Under the pieces are notes generated by a model. It had not been told where the DNA came from and did not search any database. It worked only from the letters and a program-made list of their open reading frames with translations. A stretch of DNA of 64,000 bases from Rugalucina vietnamica (Eukaryota; Mollusca; Bivalvia; Lucinida; Lucinidae). Positions 12,246 through 23,807 of the stretch are shown here, one piece after another (positions within the stretch are counted from its first letter, which is position 1; the number at the start of each line of letters is the position of its first letter). The stretch lies in contig OZ024872.1 of NCBI GenBank assembly GCA_964017185.1, positions 59,141,817-59,205,816 on the forward strand. Direction: 5' to 3'. Made by a program: the position numbers and the translations under genes.

Positions 12246-13620
12246 CTCTTGATTGTAGTTATTCGTCGAAAATAGTGTATACACCTCCACAAAGGACAAC
12301 CGGTCGTGGGGCTTTGATATCAAACGTTAGTTGCACTTTTCGGCTACTTCCATGGCGCTGCTAATATGACAACAGTAAAAGCTAAATAATATTGAGATAG
12401 CTTGCTCGACGCCTATCTTGAGTGTACAAAGATGACTTAGAAGAGTGAGGTGGCTCATATAATGGAGATAACCGCTTTTGTAGTTATTCGCTGTTTGGAA
12501 CAATAAATAATATTCATCACAGCTGGAAGCCGAAGCAGAAATGACATGCGGATAATTAGTGTTATACTCCATCGATGTTTATAACTGTCTAATTTCTTAC
12601 AGATGGCTCGGGCTTTATACACTGTGTTGACCCCAACTTTAAGGTACACATTTTGGCTAGTTGGATCCGGAGAATTCCCGTCAGTTTGTCAATACATGTA
12701 TGTTTTATAATATTTTTGCTTCTTTACCTACATCTCGAATAAATTGTCATCTTTTATTATTCTAAGCAGCACCTGACTTTCAGTAACTTGTCCACCAACT
12801 TTTAGGATACACGCTTATTTTCTATATTTCCGTTAAAAGTGTTTAATGGTGTTTTCAAACTACTTAAATTGAAACATAAATTCTTTTGAAAAAAAATGGA
12901 GCGCCTCAATATCTAGAAAACCTACGAAAAAATCAATCGAACTTACTTTCAAACAAGGCAAGTCAGACCTATCTGTCACATTTCATCAGCTGAACGAGAA
13001 CATGCACTAGAGGATAATTAAATGAGAATAAGACGGAAATTGAAACAAATTCTGGCAAATGAGTTCATTCGATCTATATGATTTGACTTGAAGAGAAAGA
13101 ATCAGACAGTTTGGTTACATAACGTGACTACTGTTTTCATGGAAAGCTCATATAGACAATGTTAAAGGTATAATCAGAATTTAACAAATGCAAGTGGACA
13201 AATGAATATGTCACATCACCCAAAGGCCAAAGACCCTTTTATGGACAAACAAGGTTACATTGTGCCAAATTATATCGTGTCCTTAGTACATAGCTGAGAA
13301 GTAAAGTGTCGTCATGTAGCTTGAAATTGTTCGTGAGCAGACATTTAGGAATTGGCCTTGAAGCTATTAACTATTTTATTCATTCTCAACGGATATTCAA
13401 ACTGTCCATAAAATTGAAACAATAAAAAAATGGTAAACAATGCAGATTTTGATTTCCAAAGCCTGTTATTTATCATTTCATGCTTGCTGGTGATAAATGT
13501 TAAAATGCAAGGGGTTTGGTTCACATTTTAACATTAATGAGCAGATAAGTCAAAGCGCAGTTGAGCATGAAAAAAGTTTGATAACATCTAGACATTATGC
13601 ACCAATTCGCAAACGGGGAT

Positions 13621-13880
13621 TTTCTAAGAAATAAAAAAGAACAGTTTAGGTTTAGATTCATTTTCTAACCAACGTTCCACACATTTGGCCCCATTTAGAT
13701 AATACTAGTCTTTGTATCGACTACCCTGTTGAAAGATACAAAATTACAGTTATTCTCTTTAGCTCCATGTTGCCAAATCTATAGCGTCACGAAGAAGGCT
13801 TAAGTAGCCGAAACCGCGGTATGGCCCATTCCTTTTCTCATTATGTTCACTGCTCTTAAAGGACCAATTTATTTTTATTC
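13621..13880. repeat. 260-bp block inverted relative to a block downstream
   Basis: Present in units 2, 3 (32193-32450) and 5 (52659-52915), absent from units 1 and 4. It contains CTTAAGTAGCCGAAACCGCG followed by GTATGGCCCATTCC. The same sequence occurs on the opposite strand in the right half of units 1, 2 and 5 (about 10352-10480, 28776-28910, 58709-58850) and in part in units 3 and 4. Likely a dispersed short element inserted twice in opposite orientation; ends not resolved. Confidence 0.55.
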
Positions 13881-14277
13881 TTCATTATATGACGTCACGA
13901 AACGACGACGTTATTACCACTGTTTTACCGTTATGACGGTAATGCTGTTCTCAATAAAATGCTTGTTAATGAAATTACTAGTATCGAAAAATTAACTTTT
14001 ATGTTGATGAAATTGTCCACTCTCAAGGGGCATTTAATTAAATATTCGCTTGATCACTCATTTCTCTAATATATTATCATCAATACTGCAGCCAGCATTT
14101 GTTATTAGAGTAACTATTATGAACAAAATATCTCTCTTGACAACATTGGTGTTCGAAGAACATTTGCCTTAGGCTTTCTGGAGAAAAGAAGATATATACA
14201 CTTAGTATCCAAAGCTCGAAATTAATCCTATGATCTTAAAGCTTGTCATGTGCCATCAGGGACTAGAATACTAAATT

Positions 14278-14512
14278 GAGCCGCCGCATGGGAAAACCAA
14301 CAATCTACATAGGCGAAAACAAAGGCGCAGATCATTTTCGCAGTAACTGCGAAGCTGATCGGCGCCTTTGTTTTCGCTACACGGATAGTACAATCCCTCG
14401 ACTTTCTAAAGCCAAAAATTTCCAGCGTCTAGCCATATTCTGTGACTGTACAGCCCTGTTTGTGTCGGACCTGGTCGGAACCAAAATTGTTGGTTTTCTC
14501 ACACACAGGCTT
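14278..14512. mobile_element. 235-bp MITE (family M), unit 2
   Basis: The ends are inverted repeats: GAGCCGCCGCATGGGAAAAC at left, and GTTGGTTTTCTCACACACAG with GGCT at right. Flanked by AATT on both sides (14274-14277, 14513-14516). The centre has a strong hairpin (ATTTTCGCAGTAACTGCGAA region). Units 1 and 4 lack it. The 87-codon open frame across it is not conserved as protein in the related insertion at 50893 and is taken as incidental. Non-autonomous DNA transposon; a four-base AT-rich target is the only clue to superfamily. Confidence 0.85.
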
Positions 14513-15536
14513 AATTATGACTGTGGTGACCTTGAGTAAATTTACGGCAAGGTCAACTTCAGTCGCCTATGCATCTACAGTAAATGGGGAAACAGATACC
14601 TTATCATAGGTGAGCGTTTACAAGACCATTTGGTTGTTCCGTTTAGTCGTCTTCTGCTGTTATACATCCCTTGGTGGGATCATAAATGCAGAAAGGTAGG
14701 TTTTTATATGTTAAATTGGTTTCAGAATATCGAACGTGCTTATCTTTTACAGCTATTTTATACCAATTGATATCGATTTTAACATGCCAAAAGGATTAAC
14801 TTATCAAGGTTTGTCCGAATTATCATGAAAATTCTGTCCAATAAATGATAGCAATCACAGGTTTATTGCAAAATAAATTATCGAATCGTCAGTTTCAGTA
14901 TATTCACAGTTGGTCAGAATCAAATATGAATATTTATGTTTAGCTTTTGATAAATCCTTGACATTTTTACAACTGCACGATTTTAATTTTGACCTTGTTG
15001 CAAAGGTAATATTTTTTTTTATTTTTTATTTTTTTTTTTTTGTTTTATCCTGTTTTGAAGATTTTAATATGAAACGAATAAGGCTATAAATCATAAACAA
15101 CTAATGAACTTTTGTCACCGTCTTGGTTTTTTTCGTCCGGTTCTACGGTGAAATATTTCTTTGACTCCAAATATATTTATTTATTACAAGCCACATGTAT
15201 CTTACAAGCTTAAACTCTCATGGATACTAATAATTATTGTTGTCCAATTATTTCGGTCTCTTACTTTATTACACTCTCATAATTTGCCTCTAAGTAAGAA
15301 ATGGTACCTGTTTACCTGTGTGAACGTTTAACAGGTTTTTCCACAAGGAGACTCATACAAATCCATTTCTTGTTTTCCAAGTAAGTTTAATTTAGGAACG
15401 TTTTTATCGTATGAGATATCCATGCGCAATTTATTTCCTGATTGCAAGGAGCGACATAATAGTTTAATGCCTTTATCTCTCACTTATCAAGACAGTATAT
15501 AACCAGTCTTTGAGCTTTGTTTGTCAAGAGAGCTGT

Positions 15537-15792
15537 GCTCTGTATTTGCCAACCATTTCAGTGACAGGGTTGTGAATGCATGGAACTCCCTGTCTGAGAA
15601 TGTAGTTAATGCACCATCTCTCAACTCATTCAAGAATCTACTAAACAAGCACTGGCATGGGCACCCCAGCATATTTCAAGCGAGATACTACCAAGCAGGT
15701 CCCAACACCAGAGTGGGAACAAATCGAAAACCACCTAAAGAAGTCTGATGCTTACCATGTTGCCGAGAACAGGTAAAAATACAGGTAAAATA
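15537..15792 (+). pseudogene. LINE reverse-transcriptase C-terminal relic, unit 2
   Basis: Translates to the standard tail of CR1/L2/Jockey-type LINE ORF2, with the FSDRVVNAWNSLSENVVNAP signature and SFKNLLNKHW following. This is only the last 60 or so codons plus a short 3' tail ending in two AGGTAAAAATACAGGTAAAA-like repeats. Unit 1 shows the empty site (GAGAACTGTATTTGTAAACAATG near 6431), so it is a 5'-truncated insertion copied with the array into units 2, 3 and 5. The reverse-transcriptase core and endonuclease are absent, so it is dead. Confidence 0.8.
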
Positions 15793-16208
15793 AACAATGC
15801 AACGTGTTACTAAACAACAAGAGTTGTATATAACATTGCATAGACTAAATTTTTCAGTTTGTCCCAGAAACAAAAAGGATTGTACATAATTACACAAACC
15901 TGATATTCATTTATGTCTCTCCCAATAAATTTACACATAATTCCAGGAATATTTGAAAATAAAAAGCATCAAACCTAGTGCAAATTATGCGAGGAGCTGA
16001 TAAAAAAGTATTCAAAGGGTTCAGTCACAGATAGTGTAGTGTTGAAATGTTCTTAAATTAAATATATGAAATGAACGATATTCCTCATAGCCAATATGCG
16101 AAAGCAAAAATTTCCCAGAATAAAATCAACAAGTCAACATTTAGATAAGAGCATTTGTTGAATTGTGCAGGAAACCTGATGCTTTGGGATCCCCCGAAAA
16201 AAAGAGAA

Positions 16209-16252
16209 ACACACACACACACACACACGCACGCACGCACGCGCGCGCGCGT
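16209..16252. repeat. (AC)n(ACGC)n(GC)n microsatellite
   Basis: Alternating purine-pyrimidine run of ACAC, then ACGC repeats, then GCGC. Such runs can adopt Z-DNA. The sibling units have only short A-rich sequence here, so it expanded in unit 2. Confidence 0.9.
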
Positions 16253-17244
16253 TTTCTACAGAACTTATATACGTTCGATTACAATGCACTGTATGTTTAT
16301 CTTAGTATGATAAAACATTTTGTAGGTACGATAGATACAGGATACAGTTCATACAGAACATGGTTCTAAGGTAACATTGTCTTAAAGGCTAATTGATATC
16401 AGTTATTAGGTAATTGGTAGACAGGTGAACATGGAAGACAACATGATTACTGGCATGACCAGAATTAATATTTTGTAATGTGTACTTTGTAGTTTAGGGT
16501 CTTCTTGGATGACAAACATGTAGCCACAGTGACCATTCCAATAACGTATTTTGTTGTAAACAGTACTTATACAATTTTTACTTAAGCGTGTTGAATGAAG
16601 CTCGTGAAGCTTTTATTGTACTTGGTGCAGCTGTCAAGCAATTAAAGAATATTAACACAATATCAAAATTGCGAATATTAAGTGTACTTACTGTTGCATC
16701 TGACTAAATGCAACAACAATACATATGAATTTGGGAAATTAATGACTTCTTAACATCCGATAACTTTCATCATGTTCACAGACCTGAAGTAAGTTCTATA
16801 ATCTTACCTTCGTCTTTGATTGAATCTTATCTTGCCTACATCTAAAATAATTAACCTTTTACTCCGAAATAATGATGGATATACTACTTTGTACATATAT
16901 TAATGACAATTAAAGAAAGATTTTGCCTCTAGACATATCTTTCAGCTGATTTCTTGAAGAGATTTACATTGTAATGTGTCTGAATATATGATGCGATGGC
17001 ATGTCGTTTGCCACAGCAAGTTTTAAATATCGCATGGCCAAGTCATCTTAATCTGCTGTTATCATTTCATAAATGTAACCCATTACATTTGCCCTACCCT
17101 GCATTGGTTATAGCTACAAAAAAGACAAGCCAGTTTTCATCAAATCATACATGTAGCAAGTACCGCCTCTGCGAACACAAATCTTCAAGCATAGGTCTGT
17201 TTCCCCACAATGTAGGTGTAAATTTAGCAATACTATACAAATTG

Positions 17245-17755
17245 AAGTGTAATGATTTTTCGCTGACGTCAAACGTAAAGTGCTCAAATCTCAGAAGCAA
17301 TTTCGATTACAGCGACAAAACGTATAAGAATCTTATGCTAGTTCCATGCCTACATATTGTGTTTGAAAAGTTTTGAATTTGTTTCAGTTTTACACACAAA
17401 AATTTAAGTTCTTTTAATAAACGTTAAACTGACGTAAATACCACGTTTTTAATGCAAATGAAAGTCAACCAGCAGAATTAGTTTGGATTTTTGTGTTTCT
17501 TTCCAGAAATCATGTTTGACCTGAAGAATTTGTTTCGTTCCCATTGACCGATTATGCAATTTATTTTATGTTGAATTTTTTGGTAACGCTTGAAATCATA
17601 CTGTATGACGTTAATCACGGACACTAGCATTTCGAGTTTGGTATGGAAGTTAAGCAGACTGATTGTACTTTTCATTTCAACAAATATTTTTGGGAAAATC
17701 CTGTTATATGAGAGAAAGAATCGATAATACAAGTGTTGCGTTTTTTAAAAGTCCG
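17245..17755. other. Unit-2-specific replacement sequence
   Basis: Between AAATTTAGCAATACTATACA (about 17220) and TACCTGACTGTCAATTAAGT (about 17769) unit 2 departs from its siblings. About 510 bp of unrelated sequence takes the place of some 700 bp that in the other units holds old family-R copies. No ORF with protein character and no inverted ends seen. Confidence 0.5.
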
Positions 17756-17845
17756 TGAGTATATATATACCTGACTGTCAATTAAGTGTTTTCCACCTCG
17801 GTTTTTGGAGTGGGAATTTCTTTCTGATGGCACCATTTCAATAAT

Positions 17846-18055
17846 TGCTCTTAGTACGGATATGAAATATGTAACTAAGAGATGATGCATAGTATAAAAG
17901 ATATCCCACGTCCCTGATTGGATTCGAACGCAAGACCCCCTTGACAGAAATGCAATGCTCTAACCAGTGAGCCAACGAGTCGTGTCAGAGACTGTAATAT
18001 CAACTGAATAGCTGTGCTATATATAGAAGCTATATGATCTGCATGTGATCTGCAA
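17846..18055 (-). repeat. tRNA-like SINE module, unit 2 (first, interrupted)
   Basis: Same module as in unit 1, with a minus-strand A box GTTGGCTCACTGG. It is interrupted at about 18055 by the composite block; its remainder resumes near 20275. Confidence 0.6.
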
Positions 18056-19377
18056 AGTAAGAATAGAGGGACCAGGAATCGATGCAGTTATATATAAAGT
18101 CCCAACATAGACAGCGGGTGGGTAAGAAAATACATAAAACACAACAAAACATTTTCCGACAACACACCCGAAGAGCAGAATGACTAGCTCTTTCCCAACA
18201 AGGTAGCCATCCGGCTAAGTTTCAACAGGAACGAAAGGGAACGAGTACGACAGAGAGGTAAGCACAATAAACAGTAGTATAATGAAGATAAACCACTTTT
18301 CCTGGGAAACCGATTATCGTTCCAACATGCAGGGGACAAGTATGATGAAGACAAACCACTCTATCTGGGACACAACTTAACGGTTTTACCGGGCACAACG
18401 CCGAAAACCACTTCTCTTGGGGACGTTCTCAAATTCATAAAGAAGGAAAATTACATAAAAAACCAGAATAGTGTTCAACTGGCGAACACATCCAACAAAT
18501 CTTTTGATAAAACCAAGCCAAAATCCCAACCAAATACACCGGAAAAATACAGCGATTTTCATTATCATTAACAAAAACCATTTTCACTGGGACAGCGCAA
18601 TTACCATATCTATCAGTAAAGCGAAAATGCACCATCGACTACCAAAAACGGATCAGAATAAAAAAATAAACCAAGATCTCTACAGGCTTACAAATGTTGC
18701 TGCATATAAAGCCAAAATCCTCGACCCAAAGATACTAGGCGGGAAGGAGAGCGTTCCCACTGGTTCATCAAGATGATAATTCACGAAACTAAACAAGAGC
18801 GCAACAAGAAAGGCAGCAATTCGACCATATTAAGTAAAAACACCCCGACGAGCACAACAGACAGACAAACGGACAAAACACGCAACATGAATATGAATAT
18901 CAATAGAACCGCCTTGGAACGGTCATTATTAATTAACTACATTAATATTAGTATTTGTATGACCAAATCAGCCCACATCATACGGATGACAAACTGGGCC
19001 AATACGAGAATAACTGGGCCAATACGAGAAAAACAAGGCCAATACAGAAAAACAAGGCCAATATGAAAATGACGTCATTCGACGTTCTTTTTCAAAAGAA
19101 AATGGCAGCCATGTTTTCCTCCGTTTCGCCGCTTCAAAACTGCAGTTGTATTTATAACAAAAAACTTACACTGCAGTTGCATTTATAGAAGTAGAAATAA
19201 TCGTCAACAGTTATCGCTAATAAAAAGGAAAAACGGAATTCAGACTACAAGCTTGGTTTATTTTGTATCTAGATCTAGTCAATCTTATATGAAAACACAA
19301 GGTTTGTAGGCTTTTTACTCCGGCTCACCAAGTCTCAAAGGCGTTTGTTGACTTTGTTTTATCTTATGAAATGTTAT

Positions 19378-19421
19378 ATTTATTTATTTATCTATTTATT
19401 TATTTATTTATTTATTTATTA
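19378..19421. repeat. (TTTA)n microsatellite
   Basis: About ten copies of TTTA with one TCTA interruption, within the composite block. Confidence 0.9.
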
Positions 19422-19742
19422 CATTAGGCTAGCTAAATAGTTAAAATACATTATGTTATTATGTTCATTGGCCTTCTTCCTCTTCAAGTGTTGACTCGCT
19501 ATCACGAATTTCGCAGTGTTTCGATGAGACTGGATCATACTGTGGCCTGCATTCGAGATTTTATCAGAAAATTCTCTGTAGTTTATAGGCCTCTACTCGT
19601 GGCTTCAGTGTTTAAAGCAGAAGAAGACGGTTGTTATATTTTTTGTGCATGTACATGCATGTGTCTCATATTTTTATCCATTGCGTTGTGCACTTTGTCA
19701 AAGAGCACAATTCAAATAGAAAAGTTAATTAATAAAATTGTC

Positions 19743-19873
19743 ATTAATCAAGTAATTTCGTATTGGCCAAGTTACAGGTCCTCGGCCAGCTGTATTGGCC
19801 CTCGGCTCCGCCTCGGGCCAATATAGCAGACCTCGGACCTGTAACTGGGCCAATACGAAATTACTTGATTAAT
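19743..19873. repeat. 131-bp palindrome
   Basis: Left arm begins ATTAATCAAGTAATTTCGTA; the right arm is its complement ending GAAATTACTTGATTAAT. The first 39 positions differ once, and the arms diverge toward a TCCGCC centre. GGGCCAATACGAG-type words inside also occur tandemly at 19014-19060, so this is probably one end of a mobile element with ATTAAT at its border. Confidence 0.8.
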
Positions 19874-20435
19874 AACATTATAGTAACGAATTACTGGGGG
19901 GCTTAAATCGATTTTACAGAGCTCTAAATCTCGCCCTTGTCTGTTGATATTTATCACAGAAATAAACGTTCGATTTAACCAAAAGCTTCCATATCTAGTT
20001 TTAGTGACGTCACTTGCGTACATTGTATTTATATAGTAAGATATATAAGTAGTTTCTTTAATTTGAACAATATCGTATGCGAAATTATAATGTAACTGAA
20101 CGGTAATAAATCGGAAATTGATTAATAGTTAAAATACAAGCGCAAGCACCGAGGTACACCAAAAACGAGGACAACAGTAATATAAACACTGGAATGCTTT
20201 TGTTTAAATCCCGGTGGACCCGACTAGACACAAGAGTTTTAGCCAGTTGTCCAAACTCAAGGTCAGGTCCCTCTCGTTTGTAAGACGGAAACCCGACCTT
20301 TCAAACTACGGCGGATAATCTCAAATGAATGAAGATGCAATGGGACATACCACCCCCCATTTCGAGAAAGTAATCATTTATGATTATGAGAAAGTCATTT
20401 AATGAATTTATGACTCATCTGGTCCATTTCCGACG

Positions 20436-20700
20436 AGCCCCAATGTTAAGAATATGAACTTGATAATTATAGAGATGATGGATAGTTTGAAAAATATCTC
20501 AGGTCCCTGATGGGAACACAGGACCCACTGGACAGAAAGAGAATGCACTGAGCCAAAGAGTCGATTGTGTTATCAATTGTATAACTGTGCTACTTATAGA
20601 AGCGAAGCTACATGTACGAAGCTCTTGTGATCTGCCAACCCGACATTGACAGCCACGGCAGATAATCTTGAATGAATGAAGATGCAATGGGACTTGCATT
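20436..20700 (-). repeat. tRNA-like SINE module, unit 2 (second)
   Basis: Equivalent of the second module of the pair in the other units. The tRNA-like part is more damaged: the region that should hold the minus-strand B box has lost several bases. Confidence 0.5.
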
Positions 20701-21359
20701 GATGAAATGTACTTTTCCATTTTTGTCCTTCTGTGATTGTCCTCCTAACTTTAATGCACTAGTAAGCAAGATGGATGAGTCAAACATTCTTGAAACGACC
20801 GTGGTATACTGCAATTCAATGATGCAATTAAAAACAAATGCGAAGCCTACCTTTGGGACCGTAAAGTCAATTTCAATAAAACTATCTATGCTTGCAAACA
20901 ATCTTCAGAGAATGCTCTTTAGAAATTACATACATTTGATTTATGGTAATAGAATGATGTCAGACGTATTTCATAATAATTCAGCATCGAGACAATATAG
21001 TTTTGTAGAATTCTGCATACAATATTAAGAGAGCCTGCCACATACCATTGAGCTTTAAGTGGAAACATCAAAATTTCATTTTTGATTGATACTTTACCAT
21101 TTGGTAGAACTTATCAAGGTATGAAACTTTGTAAAAGCGTTTCGATTTTTTCCTTCAACTTTTGCCATAAAACCCCAAAAATGGTTTCCATGGCAATCTG
21201 TAGGAATCTCAGACTCAAAAACTGCAAAAATTACCAAAATCAAACACCCATCAGCTAATGAACTTCATTAGTTTGACATATAAGGCTTCATTTATACAAC
21301 AGACCAGCCCCAGACCAATTGTATAAACCAAAGTTTAGTTTCCAAAAGTATGGGCATTG

Positions 21360-21373
21360 GTTGCTATGGTAAC
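21360..21373. promoter_or_regulatory. X-box (RFX-type) palindrome, left part of 7.5-kb element
   Basis: GTTGCTATGGTAAC matches the known RFX-factor X-box half-site arrangement GTNRCC/RGYAAC closely. Function is inference only; the motif recurs as half-sites (CATAGCAACCA) through 21725-22590. Confidence 0.4.
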
Positions 21374-21611
21374 CTAAAAATGCATACTAGTTGTTCATTT
21401 GCGATATTGTGTTTTACTACACTAACAAATGAGCTTACCCTATCTAAAGTACACTACTCTGGGACAAGTGTAATATCACATTTAAACGGGCTTGCATAGT
21501 CTAATTAAAAAAGAAATAAAATTGGTTAGCAATTCATAAACTAAAAAAATATTTAATTTTGAAAAATGGCAATTTTTCAAAATTGTTAAAAATAAACATA
21601 TTACCTGATTG

Positions 21612-22270
21612 TTATTGTTTAAATATTTTAGAAGGAAGTAGATGCAAATAAATCTGATATAATAGCCAAATATGTTGCTGCATGTTTCATTTTATCCTCA
21701 GAAACATAGAACTGCTGCAAAGTCTCCATAGCAACCAGATTTTGCATAGCAACCAGTACTTTTAAATAACGAAAATGGCTATCTACTTAGGTTTTCTATC
21801 TATATGTGTAGATTTAACCTCAAAAAGTCATCAGGTATGGTTCTCATGTATTGCCACATATGACTTAGGCTGCCATGAAATAAAGACATGGTGAAAAAAT
21901 CACCATAGCAACCATTTTTGAGATAACTGACATTTTATAAAATAGGCAAATTTGTTATTGTTTATATATTTTAGAAGGAAGTGGACGCAAATAAGTCTGA
22001 TTTAATAGTCTTATTGGTTGCTGCATGTTTCATGTTATCCCCACAAACATAGAACTGCTGCAAAATCTCCATAGCAACCAAATTTCGCCTAGCAACCAGT
22101 ACTTTGACAAAATGGCTATCTACCCTGCTTTTCAATTTTTGTGTTTAGTTTTGACTTCAAAAAGTCATCACGCATGGGTCTCCAGTATTACCACATATGA
22201 CTTAGGCTACCATGAAATAAAGACACAGTGAAAAATCATCATAGCAACCATTTTTGCACAAAATGGTCAG
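21612..22270. repeat. Tandem 341-bp repeat, two diverged copies
   Basis: TTTTAGAAGGAAGTAGATGC (21627) recurs as TTTTAGAAGGAAGTGGACGC at 21968. The following blocks (AACATAGAACTGCTGCAAA, CTCCATAGCAACCA, CACATATGACTTAGGCT, CATGAAATAAAGACA) repeat in the same order. A weaker third copy may follow to about 22600. The 68-codon frame at 22025-22231 lies within it and is not matched in the first copy. Confidence 0.8.
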
Positions 22271-22477
22271 CATTTTCAAAGATAGACATATTTAGTAACA
22301 TTGTGAATCTTCCTATTTCCCGGTGATCAGCATTCAATATTTACACGAGTAGACATTTTTGACATTGTATGCACCAATACAGTGATGCAAAAAGCACAGC
22401 AACCATTTCTGCATGACAACAGAAATATTGAAATTGGCAATATTTTGCCTTTTTGAGGACTTTTTATGTATAAATGC

Positions 22478-22514
22478 ATGGACCCACCATGCATGGACCC
22501 ACCATGCAGACAAT
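22478..22514. repeat. Short tandem duplication
   Basis: GCATGGACCCACCAT occurs twice in a row, followed by a partial third copy. Confidence 0.8.
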
Positions 22515-22599
22515 AATAAAATGTATTAACATGCCTGACATTGTAAGCCCTGAACAGTTAGAATTATGCTAAATTTACCATAGCAACTAATTTTTGCAT

Positions 22600-23660
22600 T
22601 GTAACACATTTTTTTAAATTTGAAGGCACCATAAACCTGACTGTTGCTTTCAATTACCTACATGTATTCTAATGATATTGGTCACCCACTGTGTATTCTA
22701 CGAAGACTTGTGTGACATGAAGACAAACTTATCCTAAGACCTGTGTCATTTCACTGTAATTATTCTGACAAATAACTACTATTAAAAAAATACCCACCAG
22801 TAGCATCATACCATATTCACTCCATTTATTAAAATAACATATCCTAATTAGAAAAAAAATCAATCGAGCATTTTATGTTTTAGGAAATATGAGGCTTGAC
22901 TGCAGTTTATCTGCTAAGATTTCCAACGGTTGGGCCTAAACTAGCTTTGGTGCTAAAAGAGTGAATAGTATGTTATGAATTGCAAGTTTAAATTTCTAAT
23001 TTTTGCTATGGGAAAGCACTAAATAAGACAAAATAATGGTTTCTTTTCCATTTTTTCTATCATGTTTGCTTTTAAAACTTCAAAGTCATTAAACATCAAA
23101 CCAAGTAGCAGACTGGAACTTTTCCATCATTTTTATATAACTATAATAAGACAGGGTACACATAGTTCTCCAAGCAACATGATAAAATGCCCATGTCATT
23201 TATTTAAATTGGGGTGCTTATAGGTATACAGAATAGTCTTGCTTATTGTAATATCCACAATTAGTGGTGCGAGTAAAACTAATAAGCATTCACAAGCAAT
23301 TCACTTGAAAACTGCTAATTTTAAAGCATTAAAGGTATATGTACATGTATATTGCATGGGCATGCCATCATAAATATTATTTGCACCTCCTTTCAGTTTT
23401 CATGCCAAGTAGATTTAAATTTAATTAATGTATCACCAATCTGAATTATTTTATCTTAATAAATTAAAGCCCTGCCATCCAATTTAATAGCTCTGAATAC
23501 TGTAATTCTTATTCATATGGAAGTGACAAGTCTATCCGAGAGATTACACTTGTTTGTATCATTACAGTATCATTCAATTCTGATGACAGTCTCTAGTTCT
23601 CAAACACTATTTTCACTCTAGTGCAACATCACTGTTCTAGTATCTTTGTTTCTGGGCCAG
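22600..23660. other. Interior of 7.5-kb element, nothing recognised
   Basis: AT-rich, with no exon-like segment, no repeat shared with the rest of the window and no structural RNA recognised. Confidence 0.4.
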
Positions 23661-23666
23661 TGTTAC

Positions 23667-23807
23667 CATCTCCTTAGCAGCTCAAAGCTCATGAATGCAT
23701 TTCCCATCAGATGATATGTTGTAACTTGAATGAATGCAATCTCAAAGGCAACAGACCTTTCGTGGCAGAGTTTTAGCAATTGGTATACCTGTATCGACAT
23801 TTCATTT
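23667..23807 (-). CDS. Exon-like open segment, minus strand
   Basis: On the minus strand a good acceptor (TTGTCTTTGTTTCAG) precedes an open 141-nt segment ending at a usable donor (GTAACA). The length is exactly 47 codons, so the flanking phases match. Read through, the frame stops four bases after the donor, so it could also be a terminal exon. The peptide includes VYQLLKLCHERSVAFEIAF and then YHLMGNAFMSFELLRRW. The LMGNAF pattern is faintly reminiscent of a tetratricopeptide helix pair, but I do not claim the family. It lies inside the 7.5-kb element, so it may be captured host sequence. A single exon without partners is weak evidence. Confidence 0.3.

Larger units (their letters stand above)
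3150..12910. repeat. Macro-unit 1 of tandem array
   Basis: First full unit (9.76 kb). Landmarks recur in the same order in the other units: AAGTCAGACCTATCTGTCAC block (about 3203), old family-R pieces (7797-7975, 8232-8450), paired tRNA-like modules (8441-9085), a block at 9100-9280, a GGAGCAGTGAACATATTATG block (about 10360), sub-repeats at 10585-10720 and 12112-12245, and two tRNA-Ala-like relics. This unit lacks the 260-bp block, the 235-bp MITE and the LINE relic of units 2, 3 and 5. It carries its own insertions at 4351-5511, 9281-9724 and 9976-10192. No gene recognised. Confidence 0.9.
18060..20270. mobile_element. Roughly 2.2-kb composite insertion in unit 2
   Basis: Splits the first tRNA-like module of unit 2. 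Short imperfect inverted ends are visible: AGAATAGAGGGACC at left (about 18062) and GGTCCCTCTCGTTTG at right (about 20268). Diverged minus-strand members of family R are recognisable: AGCAGAATGACTAGCTCTTT near 18175, CCTTGGAACGGTCATTATT near 18914, TACTGGGGGGCTTAAATCGA near 19893 and CCCGGTGGACCC near 20212. A second element carrying GGGCCAATACGAG repeats and a 131-bp palindrome appears nested at about 18930-19873. No coding frame recognised; the 101- and 97-codon frames are lysine/asparagine-rich and repeat-like. Confidence 0.55.

Noticed and set aside
12327-12572. Conserved minus-strand ORF (also at 60666-60875)
   Set aside because: Composition and small indels between units fit non-coding repeat; no splice context.
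14276-14539. 87-codon ORF repeated in units 2, 3 and 5
   Set aside because: It is the MITE plus its flank. The frame is a by-product of the palindrome, and conservation reflects recent duplication.
18471-19066. Two overlapping plus-strand ORFs (101 and 97 codons)
   Set aside because: Asn/Lys/Thr-rich translation of AT-rich repeat with tandem GGGCCAATACGAG words; no domain.
20672-21028. 118-codon ORF
   Set aside because: Crosses the tRNA-like module and unit block and stops at the 7.5-kb element border. The frame differs from that in units 3 and 5.
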